From NCBI GenBank assembly GCA_049799955.1, contig JBARIW010000102.1, positions 1-64,000 of the forward strand: a stretch of DNA of 64,000 nt. Reading direction: 5' to 3'. The translations under genes and the position numbers were made by a program. This DNA is from JBGTFE01 sp049799955 (lineage in GTDB: Bacteria; Acidobacteriota; Blastocatellia; Pyrinomonadales; Pyrinomonadaceae). The notes below the pieces were generated by a model that saw only the letters and a program-made list of their open reading frames with translations, was not told the origin of the DNA and did no database searches. Of the stretch, positions 32,635 to 41,336 are shown piece after piece (position 1 is the first letter of the stretch; every line of letters starts with the position of its first letter).

Positions 32635-33204
32635 GTGAAAAAACGAATTTTTATCGCCGTCGATATATCTGACGAAGCAAGGCGCAGAGCTTTCGAATAT
32701 TCGGAAGCTCTGCGCCGCGAATTTCCAAATTTACGCATCGGCTGGGAAAAGACGGAAAAAATGCACCTCACGCTCAAGTTTTTGGGCGACATCAACGAAA
32801 ATCAATTAAAAGAATTAGTTGAAATTGTCAGCAAAACAGCCGCTCAAATCTCAAAATTTAAATTGAATGTCGGTGAAACAGGCGTTTTCCCGACGCCGCA
32901 AAATGCACGCATTTTGTGGCTCGGTGTAAAAGATGAAGAGAGAAGTTTAGCGCAAATAAGCGAGATTTTAGAATCTGAATGCGAGAATATCGGTTTTCCG
33001 AAAGAAAAAAGAAATTTTAAGGCTCATCTGACGATTGGACGTTTGCGCGAGCCGCGCAAATCAAGGGAGATTGCGCTCAAACATCTGCAAAATAGATTTG
33101 AGCCAGTCGAATTTGAAGTGTCCGAACTCGTCATCTACGAAAGCAAACTTCAACCGAACGGCTCGATTTACTCTGTAATTTCGAAAGGCAAATTAAAAGA
33201 ATAG
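32635..33204 (+). CDS. thpR: RNA 2',3'-cyclic phosphodiesterase
   Basis: 189 residues from the GTG at 32635, chosen because the upstream in-frame codons lie in repeat DNA and the product then starts with the family's KKRIFIAVDISDE. Two catalytic HxTx motifs of the 2H phosphoesterase fold are present: HLTLKFLG near residue 42 and HLTIGRL near residue 126. It opens 2',3'-cyclic phosphate ends of RNA. The TAG stop is part of the repeat at 33199-33298. Confidence 0.94.
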   Translation: MKKRIFIAVDISDEARRRAFEYSEALRREFPNLRIGWEKTEKMHLTLKFLGDINENQLKELVEIVSKTAAQISKFKLNVGETGVFPTPQNARILWLGVKDEERSLAQISEILESECENIGFPKEKRNFKAHLTIGRLREPRKSREIALKHLQNRFEPVEFEVSELVIYESKLQPNGSIYSVISKGKLKE

Positions 33205-33298
33205 CCCACGGATAAACGCAGATTTGGCAGATTTCCGCAGATTTTTATAAAATTATCCGCGCTAATCCGCCTTATCCGTGTTCATCCGCGGGCTATTC
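33199..33298. repeat. Inverted-repeat spacer (CCGCGGGCTATTC family)
   Basis: GAATAGCCCACGGATAAACGC at the left is mirrored by CGTGTTCATCCGCGGGCTATTC at the right; ATCCGC/TCCGCAG units fill the arms. The left tip supplies the TAG stop of thpR and the right tip ends 9 bp before the glutathione peroxidase stop. Confidence 0.88.
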
Positions 33299-33306
33299 TT
33301 TTCGGA

Positions 33307-33882
33307 TTATTTCTCTTTTAAGTACTTCTCAATCGCGCTCATTACGGCTTCGCTGTCGGGTTTGTCTTTCGATGAAAAACGCGCCACGACTTTGCCGTTG
33401 CGGTCAACAAGAAATTTGTTGAAATTCCAGGTGATTTCGCCAGCAAAATCAGGATTCGTTTCCTTGCTCGTCAAAAATTTATAAAGCGGGTCGATGTCGT
33501 CGCCTTTGACCGAGATTTTGGCGAACATCGGGAATTTTACTTTGTATTTCGATTCGCAAAATTCCTTGATTTCCTTTTCAGTGCCCGGTTCCTGACCGCC
33601 GAAATTGTTTGCCGGAAAACCGAGAACTTTAAAGCCCTGCGCCTGATATTTTTCATAAGTCGCCTGCAAGCCTTCATATTGCGGCGTGTAGCCGCATTTG
33701 CTCGCCGTGTTGACGATTAAAAGAACTTCGCCTTTATATTTCTTGAGCTTGACATCGTTTCCGTCGATGTCTTTCATCTTGAAATTATAAAGCGGCGCGT
33801 TTTTTGCCGATGCCGTGTGCAAAAAATTCAAGCCTGTAAAAGCAAATAAAACGAACAGCGATAAAATTAATTTTCTTTTCAT
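33307..33882 (-). CDS. Exported glutathione/thioredoxin peroxidase
   Basis: 191 residues from the ATG at 33882 (AGAGGAAG site 6 bases upstream; the TTG five codons earlier lies in that site). A signal peptide (about 1-26) sends it out of the cytoplasm. GPx fold: NTASKCGYTPQYEGLQ with catalytic Cys near residue 61, GFPANNFGGQEPGT (Gln) and TWNFNKFLVD (Trp and Asn). It is a Cys, not Sec, enzyme, expected to reduce lipid or hydrogen peroxides with thioredoxin-like donors. Confidence 0.94.
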   Translation of the reverse strand: MKRKLILSLFVLFAFTGLNFLHTASAKNAPLYNFKMKDIDGNDVKLKKYKGEVLLIVNTASKCGYTPQYEGLQATYEKYQAQGFKVLGFPANNFGGQEPGTEKEIKEFCESKYKVKFPMFAKISVKGDDIDPLYKFLTSKETNPDFAGEITWNFNKFLVDRNGKVVARFSSKDKPDSEAVMSAIEKYLKEK

Positions 33883-33900
33883 ATAACTTCCTCTCAAAAT

Positions 33901-34920
33901 TTATTGTCCCAATTCGCGCGGCGTGCGCGGAGTTGTAATCTTCGGATTTTCCTTTTTCTCGCCGGTTTCCGCAAAAACCTCTTTAAAAGCTCCGATGCTC
34001 GAAAGCATACTCGAAGTTTCCACCGGCATAAAAATTACTTTCGAATTCGTCGTCCGAGCCATATCGCGCAAAGATTCGATGTAGCGCGACGTAATCAGAT
34101 ATTTGGTCGTTTCTTCGGCATTGCCGATTGACTGCGAGATTTGCGCAATCGCCTGCGCGTCCGCCGAAGCCGCTTTCAGCCGCGCCTGCGCCGCGCCGTC
34201 AGCCTGTAAAATCGCCGATTCCTTTTCGCCTTCCGAGCGCGTGATTGCCGCCTGTTTTTCGCCTTCGGCGCGCGTAATTGCGGCTTGCTTTTCGCCTTCC
34301 GCCTGAAGGATTAAAGCGCGTCGGTTGCGTTCGGCGGTCATCTGTTTTTCCATCGTGATGCGAACGTCTTCGGGCGGATTGATGTTTTTTACGTCAACGC
34401 GCGTAACCTTTACGCCCCATTTGTCGGTCGCTTCGTCCAAAATTATACGCAGTTTCGCATTAATCTGGTCGCGATTAGAAAGCGTGTGGTCTAAATCCAT
34501 CTCGCCCATGACCGAGCGCATTCCGGTTATCGTCAGCTGAACAAGCCCGCCGACGAGGTCGTTGATTTCATAGACCGCTTTCATCGGGTCGGTAATCTGC
34601 CAGTAAACCACCGAATCGACGTTGATTGTTACGTTATCGCGCGTGATAACGGGCTGCGGCGGCAAATCGATAAACTGTTCGCGCAAATCGATTGAAGTCG
34701 TTCCGGGACGCACGTTCGTCCAGAAAAAAGCTCGCGGCGATTCAAAAAAAGGCACGATTATATTCAAGCCGCTCGCCGCCACGCGATGAAAACGCCCAAG
34801 TCTTTCAATCAGCAAAACGCTCGACTGCGGCACGATTTTAATAGTTTTCGCCGCTATAATCAGCAGCGCGATGCCGAGAAAAGCCAGAAAAACAAAACCT
34901 AATCCTAACCCAATCTCCAT
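33901..34920 (-). CDS. SPFH/band-7 membrane protein (stomatin/QmcA type)
   Basis: 339 residues from the ATG at 34920 (GGAGG site just upstream; the longer frame to 34998 is not needed). One N-terminal membrane helix (about 4-26), SPFH domain (about 30-200; VPQSSVLLIERLGRFHRVAASGLNIIVPFF), then a coiled coil with repeats GEKQAAITRAEGEKQAAITR (DNA duplicated at 34190-34300). Such proteins form large cage-like membrane assemblies affecting protein quality control. No NfeD gene is adjacent. GxLGQ-like hydrophilic C-terminus. Confidence 0.93.
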   Translation of the reverse strand: MEIGLGLGFVFLAFLGIALLIIAAKTIKIVPQSSVLLIERLGRFHRVAASGLNIIVPFFESPRAFFWTNVRPGTTSIDLREQFIDLPPQPVITRDNVTINVDSVVYWQITDPMKAVYEINDLVGGLVQLTITGMRSVMGEMDLDHTLSNRDQINAKLRIILDEATDKWGVKVTRVDVKNINPPEDVRITMEKQMTAERNRRALILQAEGEKQAAITRAEGEKQAAITRSEGEKESAILQADGAAQARLKAASADAQAIAQISQSIGNAEETTKYLITSRYIESLRDMARTTNSKVIFMPVETSSMLSSIGAFKEVFAETGEKKENPKITTPRTPRELGQ

Positions 34921-35085
34921 ATTGTCCTCCAGATGTCTTTGCCATAAATATACTCTATTTTTTTTATTTACGAAAAAAAGATTGATACCTTTTTTCAAAT
35001 TTTCGCGCGTTATTAGATAGAGGCAGGAAAAAAAGTTGGAATTTTACAGCCTTTTTCCTGAATAGATATATGAAAACATTTTTCT

Positions 35086-35181
35086 AAAGGACGCAAAAAG
35101 AGCATCGATACCATTCTTTTATCCGCAATTATTCCGCTTAATTTCCGCAATTTTCATTCCAATGCCTTTTCAGCGTCCTTT
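35086..35181. repeat. Intergenic inverted repeat (AAAGGACGC / GCGTCCTTT)
   Basis: AAAGGACGC (35086-35094), then AAAAG and GCAT, pair with ATGC (35162-35165), CTTTT and GCGTCCTTT (35173-35181). The loop carries three ATTCCGC/ATCCGC-type copies. It lies in the 329-bp divergent gap between the SPFH gene and the small gene at 35250. It could be a structured RNA or an operator; I see no named family. Confidence 0.6.
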
Positions 35182-35249
35182 TATCATTTTAAAGTTAAAA
35201 ACTACCTGTCAAAGTTCAATAATTAATCTTTTAAGCTTATAATCTGTAA

Positions 35250-35483
35250 ATGAATTTTGAAATCATCAGCCCGATTTCAAATATCGAAGCAATTGCTGTT
35301 GGCAGCGGAGTTCGTGATATTCAAAGGCTGCGCCGGATGTATGGATTCGGCAAATGGCGAAAATTAAAAGGCGTTGCGACCATTAAGCTTTGGAATGGAA
35401 AAATCAGACTTGCCGAACTGCATTGGTACGAAGCGCACGGGATTGGTAAACGAGAAATGAAGCGCAAGCGTTATCTGGACTAA
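35250..35483 (+). CDS. Conserved small hypothetical protein
   Basis: 77 residues. From memory it resembles small conserved proteins widespread in cyanobacteria and some acidobacteria with the pattern NIEAIAVGSGVRDIQRL, GFGKWRKLKGVATIKL and ELHWYEAHGIGKREMKRKRYLD. Basic, no membrane segment, no known function. It is 4 bp upstream of the next small gene, with which it probably forms a pair. Confidence 0.75.
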   Translation: MNFEIISPISNIEAIAVGSGVRDIQRLRRMYGFGKWRKLKGVATIKLWNGKIRLAELHWYEAHGIGKREMKRKRYLD

Positions 35484-35487
35484 GGAT

Positions 35488-35715
35488 ATGGAAAAAGAAG
35501 ATTTGAAATTTGTCCTTTGCATAAACAACACGCATTATCCGGCGTCGTTGGAATTGCATAAAATCTATCAAGTTATTACTGATGCGGAAATAGAAGCCGA
35601 CGACGAAATTCGTGTTATTGACGAAAGCGGCGAGGATTATATCTATCCAGCCGGATGGTTTGTCGCCGTTGAATTACCTTTAGTCGCCCGTGAATCTTTT
35701 TTAAAAGCAGCATAA
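35488..35715 (+). CDS. Conserved small hypothetical protein, partner of preceding gene
   Basis: 75 residues, acidic. The block YPASLELHKIYQVITDAE and VIDESGEDYIYPAGWFVAVELP resembles another small family common in cyanobacteria. It is encoded 4 bp after the 77-residue basic protein and 3 bp before ilvA. The basic-acidic pairing invites a toxin-antitoxin-like or complex-forming role, but nothing in the sequence proves it. Confidence 0.75.
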   Translation: MEKEDLKFVLCINNTHYPASLELHKIYQVITDAEIEADDEIRVIDESGEDYIYPAGWFVAVELPLVARESFLKAA

Positions 35716-35718
35716 ATT

Positions 35719-36951
35719 ATGAGCGTAAAACTTTCCGACATCCGCGACGCGCAAAAAATCTTAAAAGACATCATTATCCCGACGCCGCTTCTGGCGGACG
35801 CGCGGCTGACGCGTGAAATCGGTGCGAGCGCGTATCTGAAAGCCGAATGCCTGCAAAAAAGCGGCTCGTTCAAGATTCGCGGCGCGTATAACAAAATCCA
35901 TCGCCTGACCGATGCGGAAAAAAAACGCGGCGTCGTTACGGCTTCAGCCGGAAATCACGCGCAGGGCGTCGCGCTCGCCGCTCGCCTTCACAATATCAAG
36001 GCGACTATCGTTTTGCCGGAATTCGCGCCTTTAACGAAAATCAACGCGACCAAGAATTTCGGCGCTGACGTAATTCTTCACGGCGCGACTTTTGACGAAG
36101 CACTCGCCTATTCGAAAAAATTAGAGAAAGAACACGATTACATTTACGTTCACGCTTTCGACGACGAAAAAATCATCGCCGGGCAGGGAACGATGGGCAT
36201 TGAAATCGCCGAATCCTGTCCGGAAACAACCGTTATCGTCGTCCCAATCGGCGGCGGCGGGCTTATTTCCGGCATCGCCATTGCCGCTAAAGAGCTGCTG
36301 CCGAATGTCCGCATCATCGGCGTCGAAGCGGAAAACGCGGCTTCAGTCAATGCCTCATTGGAAAAGGGAAAACCCGTCGGAATCGAGATTGGACAAACCA
36401 TCGCCGACGGCATTGCCGTCAAGCGTCCGGGCGAGTTGACGCTTCCGATAATCGAAGAATTAGTCGATGAAGTTGTCGAAGTTACGGAAGATGAAATCGC
36501 GCGCGCAATCTTTTTCTGCGTGCAGAACAATCGACTCGTCGTCGAAGGTGCTGGCGCGGCAGGACTCGCGGCGCTTCTCGCCAAAAAGATTATCGTCAAC
36601 GAAAAGGACACGGTCTGCGCCGTTCTCTGCGGCGGAAACATCGACGCAAATCTACTCAGTCGAGTTCTCGAACAGGTTCTCGTCCGGCAAGGTCGATACA
36701 TAATGCTCAAGCTCCTCGTCATCGACCGACCCGGCACGCTCGCCAAACTTCTCAATCACACCGCCGAAACACGCGCCAACGTCATCGAAGTTTATCACCG
36801 CCGCGCCATGTGGCTCGCGCCTTTAGGCAAAACCGGCATCGAAATGTTATTGGAAGTGCGCGACAAAGACCACGGGCGCGAAGTCGTCAAACATCTAAAA
36901 GAAGTCGGCTACCACGTCGAACGCGAAGGCGTCGGCGATTGGGAAGAGTAA
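35719..36951 (+). CDS. ilvA: Threonine ammonia-lyase (threonine dehydratase)
   Basis: 410 residues. PLP enzyme converting threonine to 2-oxobutanoate, the first step towards isoleucine. PLP lysine is in KSGSFKIRGAYNK (near residue 53), phosphate loop is VVPIGGGGLISG (near 173), and SAGNHAQGVALAA is the substrate-binding loop. The C-terminal ACT-like domain (about 325-410; LLVIDRPGTLAKLLNHTAE) suggests effector control, as in TdcB-like short forms. No other ile genes are nearby. Gene symbol could equally be tdcB. Confidence 0.95.
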   Translation: MSVKLSDIRDAQKILKDIIIPTPLLADARLTREIGASAYLKAECLQKSGSFKIRGAYNKIHRLTDAEKKRGVVTASAGNHAQGVALAARLHNIKATIVLPEFAPLTKINATKNFGADVILHGATFDEALAYSKKLEKEHDYIYVHAFDDEKIIAGQGTMGIEIAESCPETTVIVVPIGGGGLISGIAIAAKELLPNVRIIGVEAENAASVNASLEKGKPVGIEIGQTIADGIAVKRPGELTLPIIEELVDEVVEVTEDEIARAIFFCVQNNRLVVEGAGAAGLAALLAKKIIVNEKDTVCAVLCGGNIDANLLSRVLEQVLVRQGRYIMLKLLVIDRPGTLAKLLNHTAETRANVIEVYHRRAMWLAPLGKTGIEMLLEVRDKDHGREVVKHLKEVGYHVEREGVGDWEE

Positions 36952-36957
36952 ATATAG

Positions 36958-37021
36958 CGATGAGGGCGGAGGGATGAATAATAAGAAAAAATTCTTTGGT
37001 CTTATTCATCCCTCGTCCCTT
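36958..37021. repeat. Inverted-repeat spacer (AGGGATGAATAATAAG family)
   Basis: AGGGATGAATAATAAG (36970-36985) pairs with CTTATTCATCCCT (37001-37013); outer GATGAGGGCGG and CGTCCCT are looser. Short centre AAAAAATTCTTTGGT. It follows the ilvA stop and could terminate transcription. Confidence 0.8.
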
Positions 37022-37173
37022 TCTTACCGTGCCGGCAAACTCGACGGAAATTAATGCACACGCGGCGAAAGCCGGTTTAAATTTCAAAAATCGGAATTTA
37101 AAGACTTTATTTTTTGTTGCGTAACAGGAGATTTTAAGGTGTAAATTTCCGGCTTTCGTGATAGCTTAGATGT

Positions 37174-37416
37174 ATGAATAAACTCACCTTCACCGATGAT
37201 GAATTGATTAATCCGCCCGAATCGCGCGCGCTGGCGACGGGTAAGGTTATTACGGCTTTTAATGTGAAAATTACGAAGAAAACCGTCAATCTCAATACGG
37301 GCGCTAAGTTTGAATATAACGAAGAATTGTTCGAGATAATGAACCGCGAGCCGGTGCAGTCGGTAACGAATTATCTTAAATTTAACTGCGCCCGTTTAAG
37401 CGCGGGCAATCCTTAG
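37174..37416 (+). CDS. Small hypothetical protein
   Basis: 80 residues, mixed charge, no signal or membrane segment. It opens MNKLTFTDDELINPPES and has the strand-like TGKVITAFNVKITKKTVNL. I do not recognise a family. A terminator hairpin at 37503 lies about 90 bp downstream. The 37417-37500 segment between them is GC-rich with several short complementary stretches, so a small RNA cannot be excluded. Confidence 0.55.
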   Translation: MNKLTFTDDELINPPESRALATGKVITAFNVKITKKTVNLNTGAKFEYNEELFEIMNREPVQSVTNYLKFNCARLSAGNP

Positions 37417-37502
37417 AGGCGGGCGGCTCAAGTTTTGCTCAAGTCGGCGCGGGCATAATCATTTTTACAGGACAACTGAGAAAGCTGGAGGACAGCGCGA
37501 AA

Positions 37503-37537
37503 GGAGGCGGTTTCGGAAACGGACGCCTCTTTTTTTG
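37503..37537 (+). terminator. Rho-independent terminator
   Basis: GAGGCG (37504-37509) pairs with CGCCTC (37524-37529), with GTTTC/GAAAC inside, followed by a run of eight T. Ends the transcript of the 80-residue gene or of an RNA in 37417-37500. Confidence 0.8.
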
Positions 37538-37540
37538 TCT

Positions 37541-37577
37541 CAAAATTCGTGATTCGTAATTCGTAATTCGTAATTGA
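37541..37577. repeat. Heptamer array (GTAATTC family)
   Basis: AATTCGTGATTCGTAATTCGTAATTCGTAATTGAA: four or five 7-bp units in one orientation, no inverted partner seen. It closely resembles heptanucleotide STRR arrays known in heterocystous cyanobacteria. Ends 20 bp before the YitT start. Confidence 0.85.
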
Positions 37578-37596
37578 ATATTTATATTCTTTAGAT

Positions 37597-38460
37597 ATGA
37601 AGGAATTTGTTCGTGAAGCTAAAAATACTGCGCTGATTCTTTTAGGCATCTTTTCGGCGGCGTTCGGGTTGAAGGGCTTTTTGCTTTCGAGCCGCTTTAT
37701 CGACGGCGGCGTAACGGGAATTTCGATGCTTGTGTCCGATGTGCTCGGTTATCCGCTGGCGGTTTTGATTTTGATTATTAATCTGCCTTTTATCGCGCTC
37801 GGTTATCGTCAGATTGGCAAAAGATTTGCGATTAAAAGCGCGCTGGCGATTGCGGGTTTGTCGGTTTGTTTATTCGTCGTCAAGTTTCCCGACGTTACGC
37901 CCGATAAGCTTTTGACGGCGGTTTTCGGCGGGCTGTTTATCGGAGCGGGAATCGGACTGGCGATTCGCGGCGGCGCGGTTCTGGACGGGACGGAAATCGC
38001 GGCGCTGCTCGTCAGCCGCAACTCGCATCTGCTTCGTGTCGGCGACGTGATTCTGATTCTCAACGTCTTTATCTTTCTCGCGGCGGCATTTTTTCTCGGC
38101 GTCGAATCGGCTTTGTATTCGATTCTGACTTATATCGCCGCGTCGAAAACAATCGATTTCCTGATTCACGGCATCGAGGAATATACGGCAATCACCATCA
38201 TTTCGCCTTCGAGCGAGGAAATAAAAGAAGCCATCACCGGCAGACTGCATCGCGGCGTAACCGTCTATAGAGGGAGCGGCGGAATGGGCAGCAAAGGCTT
38301 AAGCGATGCCGACCTTTCTATACTTTTCTGCGTCGTAACGCGGCTCGAAATTGGGAATATTAAACAAGTCGTCAAAGAAATCGACCCGACTGCTTTTGTT
38401 ACCACACACGCGCTCTCGGACGTTGAAGGCGGGCTGATAAAGAAGCCGATGCTGCATTAA
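37597..38460 (+). CDS. YitT family membrane protein
   Basis: 287 residues. Five or so membrane helices (about 10-170) with the YitT motif FLLSSRFIDGGVTGISMLVSD and GGAVLDGTEIAALLVSR, followed by a soluble DUF2179 domain (about 205-285; RLHRGVTVYRGSGGMGS, PTAFVTTHALSDVEGG). Function is unproven; members are often proposed transporters. Codes alone between two repeat elements. Confidence 0.93.
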   Translation: MKEFVREAKNTALILLGIFSAAFGLKGFLLSSRFIDGGVTGISMLVSDVLGYPLAVLILIINLPFIALGYRQIGKRFAIKSALAIAGLSVCLFVVKFPDVTPDKLLTAVFGGLFIGAGIGLAIRGGAVLDGTEIAALLVSRNSHLLRVGDVILILNVFIFLAAAFFLGVESALYSILTYIAASKTIDFLIHGIEEYTAITIISPSSEEIKEAITGRLHRGVTVYRGSGGMGSKGLSDADLSILFCVVTRLEIGNIKQVVKEIDPTAFVTTHALSDVEGGLIKKPMLH

Positions 38461-38534
38461 CTGAGAAATGAGAGGTGAGAAGTGAGAAGTGAAATCCGTT
38501 TTAACTCTCACTTCTCATTTCTCACCTCTCACTT
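38461..38534. repeat. Inverted heptamer-array spacer (CTCACTT/CTCATTT family)
   Basis: Left arm GAGAAATGAGAGGTGAGAAG, right arm CTCTCACTTCTCATTTCTCACC (7-bp units), centre AAATCCGTTTTAA. It separates convergent yitT and the lytic transglycosylase gene. The right arm encodes the TGA stop of the latter (38529-38531). Confidence 0.88.
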
Positions 38535-39914
38535 TTTAATCAAATCTTCGGTGTAAAGCTCGCGGTAAACACGGTAGTTGTTCATTACCTTGAAGACATA
38601 GTTTTTTGTTTCGGCAAAGCCGATTTCGGCGGAGAAAATTGCCGCGTCTTTCGGGTTCGAGCGTTTGAGCCAGCGCGCGGCGTTGTCTTCGCCGCCATTA
38701 TAGCTTGCGGCAATGGCTTCGTAAAGCCCGCCGAACTGCGTTTTTAAGTCCGAGATGTAGAGGCTTCCGATGGCGATATTGGTCGCCGGATTGTATAAAT
38801 CGTCGCCTTCAAGATTCGGGTATCCGGCTTTTTTATTGTATTTGAGCGCGGTGTCAAAAACTAATTGAAGCAATCCTCGCGCGGCGGAAGGCGATTTGGC
38901 GTTTGCCCGGAAAGAGCTTTCCTGTTTCATAATCGCCAGAACAAAACGCGGGTCGATGTTCTTCGATTTGGCGTAGCGCAGAAGCTCTGTGCGATAAACG
39001 ATTGGATAATCTTTTGTATAATTTCCCGAAACCGAGGCGGTTTTTCTGACAAACTGCGGCGATAAAACTTTCAATCTTTCGGTCGCAAGACCGCTGTAAT
39101 ATGAGTTGAAACTGTCGGGAATTGCTGAATAAGCCGCGATTGCTTCCGCCTTTCGGTTGAGCTTTTCGAGCGTGAAGGCGCGAAGATAATTTATCTCGTC
39201 AAGACTCGCCATCGAGCCTCTGAAATCATTCAGCATCCGCAAACGGTCGGAAGCGGAGAGCGCGTTCGTCCAGTTTTGGCGAAACATCTCCATCCGTAGA
39301 CGCGCCTGCAAAGCGTTGGTTTCGGTCGGCATTCCCGAAAATCTCTGCGCCGCTTTATCAACCCAGATATTCGCCTCGTCGTATTTCTGCGATTCGCGCA
39401 GAGCGTCAATCAGATTCAAAAAGGCTGATTCGATTTTCTCGCCGGTCGGAAACATGACGATATACTGCTCATAAGTTTTCGCCGCTTCCGCGTTTTTGTT
39501 CATCCGCACATAAGACGCGCCTTTGAACGCCAAGCCTTCGCGCCCGTCTTTGGTGTTGAGATAATCTTTGGTCAATCTATCAAACCAGAAAACCGCTTTT
39601 TCATACTGGCGTTCCCACATATACGAGCGCGCAATGCCGAAAAGCGTTTTGGGCATCGCCGTCGCGTCCGTCGGGTAATTGTCGATTATCTTTTGCCAGT
39701 GCTCGCGCGCTTCGGGAAAATGACGGTTCGACATATAAACGTCGGCGCGATATTGATGCTCGCCGACCGTTAAAGTCTGCAATTTCGCCTGCGCGTCGCG
39801 GCTCGATTTGTCCTGCTCGATAACCTGTTTCAATGTCGCATCGTTGTAGGTTTGAGCAAATGCGGCGATTGAAAAAACGATTATAAAAGCGGCTGATGTG
39901 ATGGATTTTTTCAT
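38529..39914 (-). CDS. Soluble lytic murein transglycosylase (Slt-like)
   Basis: 461 residues from the ATG at 39914. Signal peptide (about 1-20, IAAFAQ). Helical superhelix of TPR-like repeats (about 25-300; HFPEAREHWQKIIDNYPTDATAMPK) then the SLT catalytic domain (about 320-450): MKQESSFRANAKSPSAARGLLQL with catalytic Glu in KQESSF, and AIAASYNGGEDNAARWL. It cleaves peptidoglycan glycan strands in the periplasm. The stop codon lies in a repeat arm. Confidence 0.94.
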   Translation of the reverse strand: MKKSITSAAFIIVFSIAAFAQTYNDATLKQVIEQDKSSRDAQAKLQTLTVGEHQYRADVYMSNRHFPEAREHWQKIIDNYPTDATAMPKTLFGIARSYMWERQYEKAVFWFDRLTKDYLNTKDGREGLAFKGASYVRMNKNAEAAKTYEQYIVMFPTGEKIESAFLNLIDALRESQKYDEANIWVDKAAQRFSGMPTETNALQARLRMEMFRQNWTNALSASDRLRMLNDFRGSMASLDEINYLRAFTLEKLNRKAEAIAAYSAIPDSFNSYYSGLATERLKVLSPQFVRKTASVSGNYTKDYPIVYRTELLRYAKSKNIDPRFVLAIMKQESSFRANAKSPSAARGLLQLVFDTALKYNKKAGYPNLEGDDLYNPATNIAIGSLYISDLKTQFGGLYEAIAASYNGGEDNAARWLKRSNPKDAAIFSAEIGFAETKNYVFKVMNNYRVYRELYTEDLIKK

Positions 39915-40005
39915 AATTGGCAATTTCTTAGAGAGAAGGCTTGCGGGAATATTTTAACCGATTTTTAGATATGTGTTAAATCCGGTAGGTTATCAGGAAT
40001 GAATT

Positions 40006-40050
40006 TTTCCGCTGAGACTTCAGATGAACGCCTGAGTTTCCCAGCGGAAA
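40006..40050. repeat. Inverted repeat TTTCCGCTG / CAGCGGAAA
   Basis: A 9-bp perfect inverted repeat (40006-40014 and 40042-40050) with an imperfect inner stem. It lies just past the stop of the 40068 gene on the minus strand. No T run follows on either strand, so it is not a standard terminator. Confidence 0.6.
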
Positions 40051-40067
40051 GTTTGTAACAATACAGA

Positions 40068-40436
40068 TTAGGAATAAAAAAGGTCGTTTTTTATTTTTTT
40101 TAACCCGAAGATAGTACCTTTTTTACTAAAACTTAAGAGAGTTCCATCTTTGCTAAGACTCAATAGAGTGCCCCCCTTATTTATGTCAAAGATAGTATTT
40201 CGTTTATTTAAGATTGTTCCTTCTTTTTTAGTTTTTGTACTTGTATAAGTGAAACCCACTATTTCGTGCTCAAAGAAGCAATCAACATTCGTTGTATTTT
40301 CAACCGTATTTACGGAATTTGTAGAAACAGTGCTGAAATTATGTTGCGCTCTGCTCTGCGGATAACCTATATTAACTGATAAGCTGAACACTAAAATAGT
40401 TACAAGCATTAAGATTAATGTATTGGATTTGACCAT
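40068..40436 (-). CDS. Alternative internal start: small secreted protein in frame with the 422-aa gene
   Basis: GGAGGT at about 40442-40447, 6 bases before an in-frame ATG (40434-40436), would start a 122-residue product: MVKSNTLILMLVTILVFSLSVN is a good Sec signal peptide, followed by an Asn/Thr/Ser-rich stretch and the KxGTLLSLSK repeats. Either the 422-residue protein is a fusion of two former genes, or re-initiation makes both. The sequence alone cannot decide. Confidence 0.45.
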   Translation of the reverse strand: MVKSNTLILMLVTILVFSLSVNIGYPQSRAQHNFSTVSTNSVNTVENTTNVDCFFEHEIVGFTYTSTKTKKEGTILNKRNTIFDINKGGTLLSLSKDGTLLSFSKKGTIFGLKKIKNDLFYS

Positions 40437-41336
40437 TTTTCTACCTCCATTTATTCCTTCTATTTCTTTTTTTAATTCTAAACTCAATTCTTTTGCCAGT
40501 GTAATTAGCGGTATGTTTTCAATTTCAAGCTGAACCAGAATTGCTTTAACCAATTTGCTGTTAACCGTAACAGCTCTGGTTAAATAGTAAAGAGCTTTTA
40601 CGGCATTACTCTCCAAAATCGCAATTTGAAATGCGTTCATTAAAAGAGAAGGACTTTGCGGAAATACTTCCAGCCCTTTCGACACATAGCACTTTCTTTT
40701 CTCTAACCAACTTTCATATTGGATACCTTTTGTCTTAGGTTCTTGAAATTCTTCGTTCCATGAAAGTACATCGTAGCCAGTTCCGACAGCTTCTCTATTT
40801 TTTGAGAATCTTTTAATTACGCTTAAGGCAATCTTCTCGGATTCGTGGTAGCGTTGTAATGGTGCTAAAAGGCGGGCTTTATTTAAAGTCAATCTCCACG
40901 ATTTTTTAACGACGGCGGGATTGTTATTTAATAAATTCAAACCTTTTTGACAATTATCATAAGTCAATCCATCTTCAAAAAAGATATCGAAAAGTTTGTT
41001 TCTAAGAATTTTTTCTTCTCCGACAATCTCTTCACTATCCGTAAGTTTCGCATCGCTTCCGAAAAATGTTCTGACAGTTTTACTTTTACCCCGAACAGTA
41101 CCGAATGTAACATTAAAAGCTTTAGTTTGAGTTTTTCCTTCAATTCTAAGGTCAATTGGTTTCCCGATTAAAGTATAAAACATTAATACTAACGAACTTA
41201 AAATAACGGCTAAAAGTCCGACTTCCGCCACCTCAGACTGCTTAGGGACAAAAGCAAAAATAAGTATGGAAGAAATAGATATTACTGCGAAAGTGACGAT
41301 TGTAAATAATCGTCTGGATTCAAGTGTGTTTTTCAC
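40068..41336 (-). CDS. Membrane protein of unknown function, TPR-like middle
   Basis: 422 residues, unlike anything I recognise. Two N-terminal membrane helices (about 10-30 and 37-57), a cytoplasmic helical region with TPR-like spacing (about 110-295; NCQKGLNLLNNNPAVVKKSWRLTLNKA), a third hydrophobic segment (about 306-326) and a C-terminal tail with three or four short repeats of the type KGGTLLSLSKDGTLLSFSKKG. The coding DNA is more AT-rich than neighbours. A strong internal ribosome binding site and ATG at 40436 raise the possibility of two products. Confidence 0.65.
   Translation of the reverse strand: MKNTLESRRLFTIVTFAVISISSILIFAFVPKQSEVAEVGLLAVILSSLVLMFYTLIGKPIDLRIEGKTQTKAFNVTFGTVRGKSKTVRTFFGSDAKLTDSEEIVGEEKILRNKLFDIFFEDGLTYDNCQKGLNLLNNNPAVVKKSWRLTLNKARLLAPLQRYHESEKIALSVIKRFSKNREAVGTGYDVLSWNEEFQEPKTKGIQYESWLEKRKCYVSKGLEVFPQSPSLLMNAFQIAILESNAVKALYYLTRAVTVNSKLVKAILVQLEIENIPLITLAKELSLELKKEIEGINGGRKMVKSNTLILMLVTILVFSLSVNIGYPQSRAQHNFSTVSTNSVNTVENTTNVDCFFEHEIVGFTYTSTKTKKEGTILNKRNTIFDINKGGTLLSLSKDGTLLSFSKKGTIFGLKKIKNDLFYS

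Noticed and set aside
37417..37500. Riboswitch (CUGAGA resembles part of the TPP motif)
   Set aside because: Only the CUGAGA box is present; the rest of the TPP core is missing and the downstream YitT gene is not thiamine-related.
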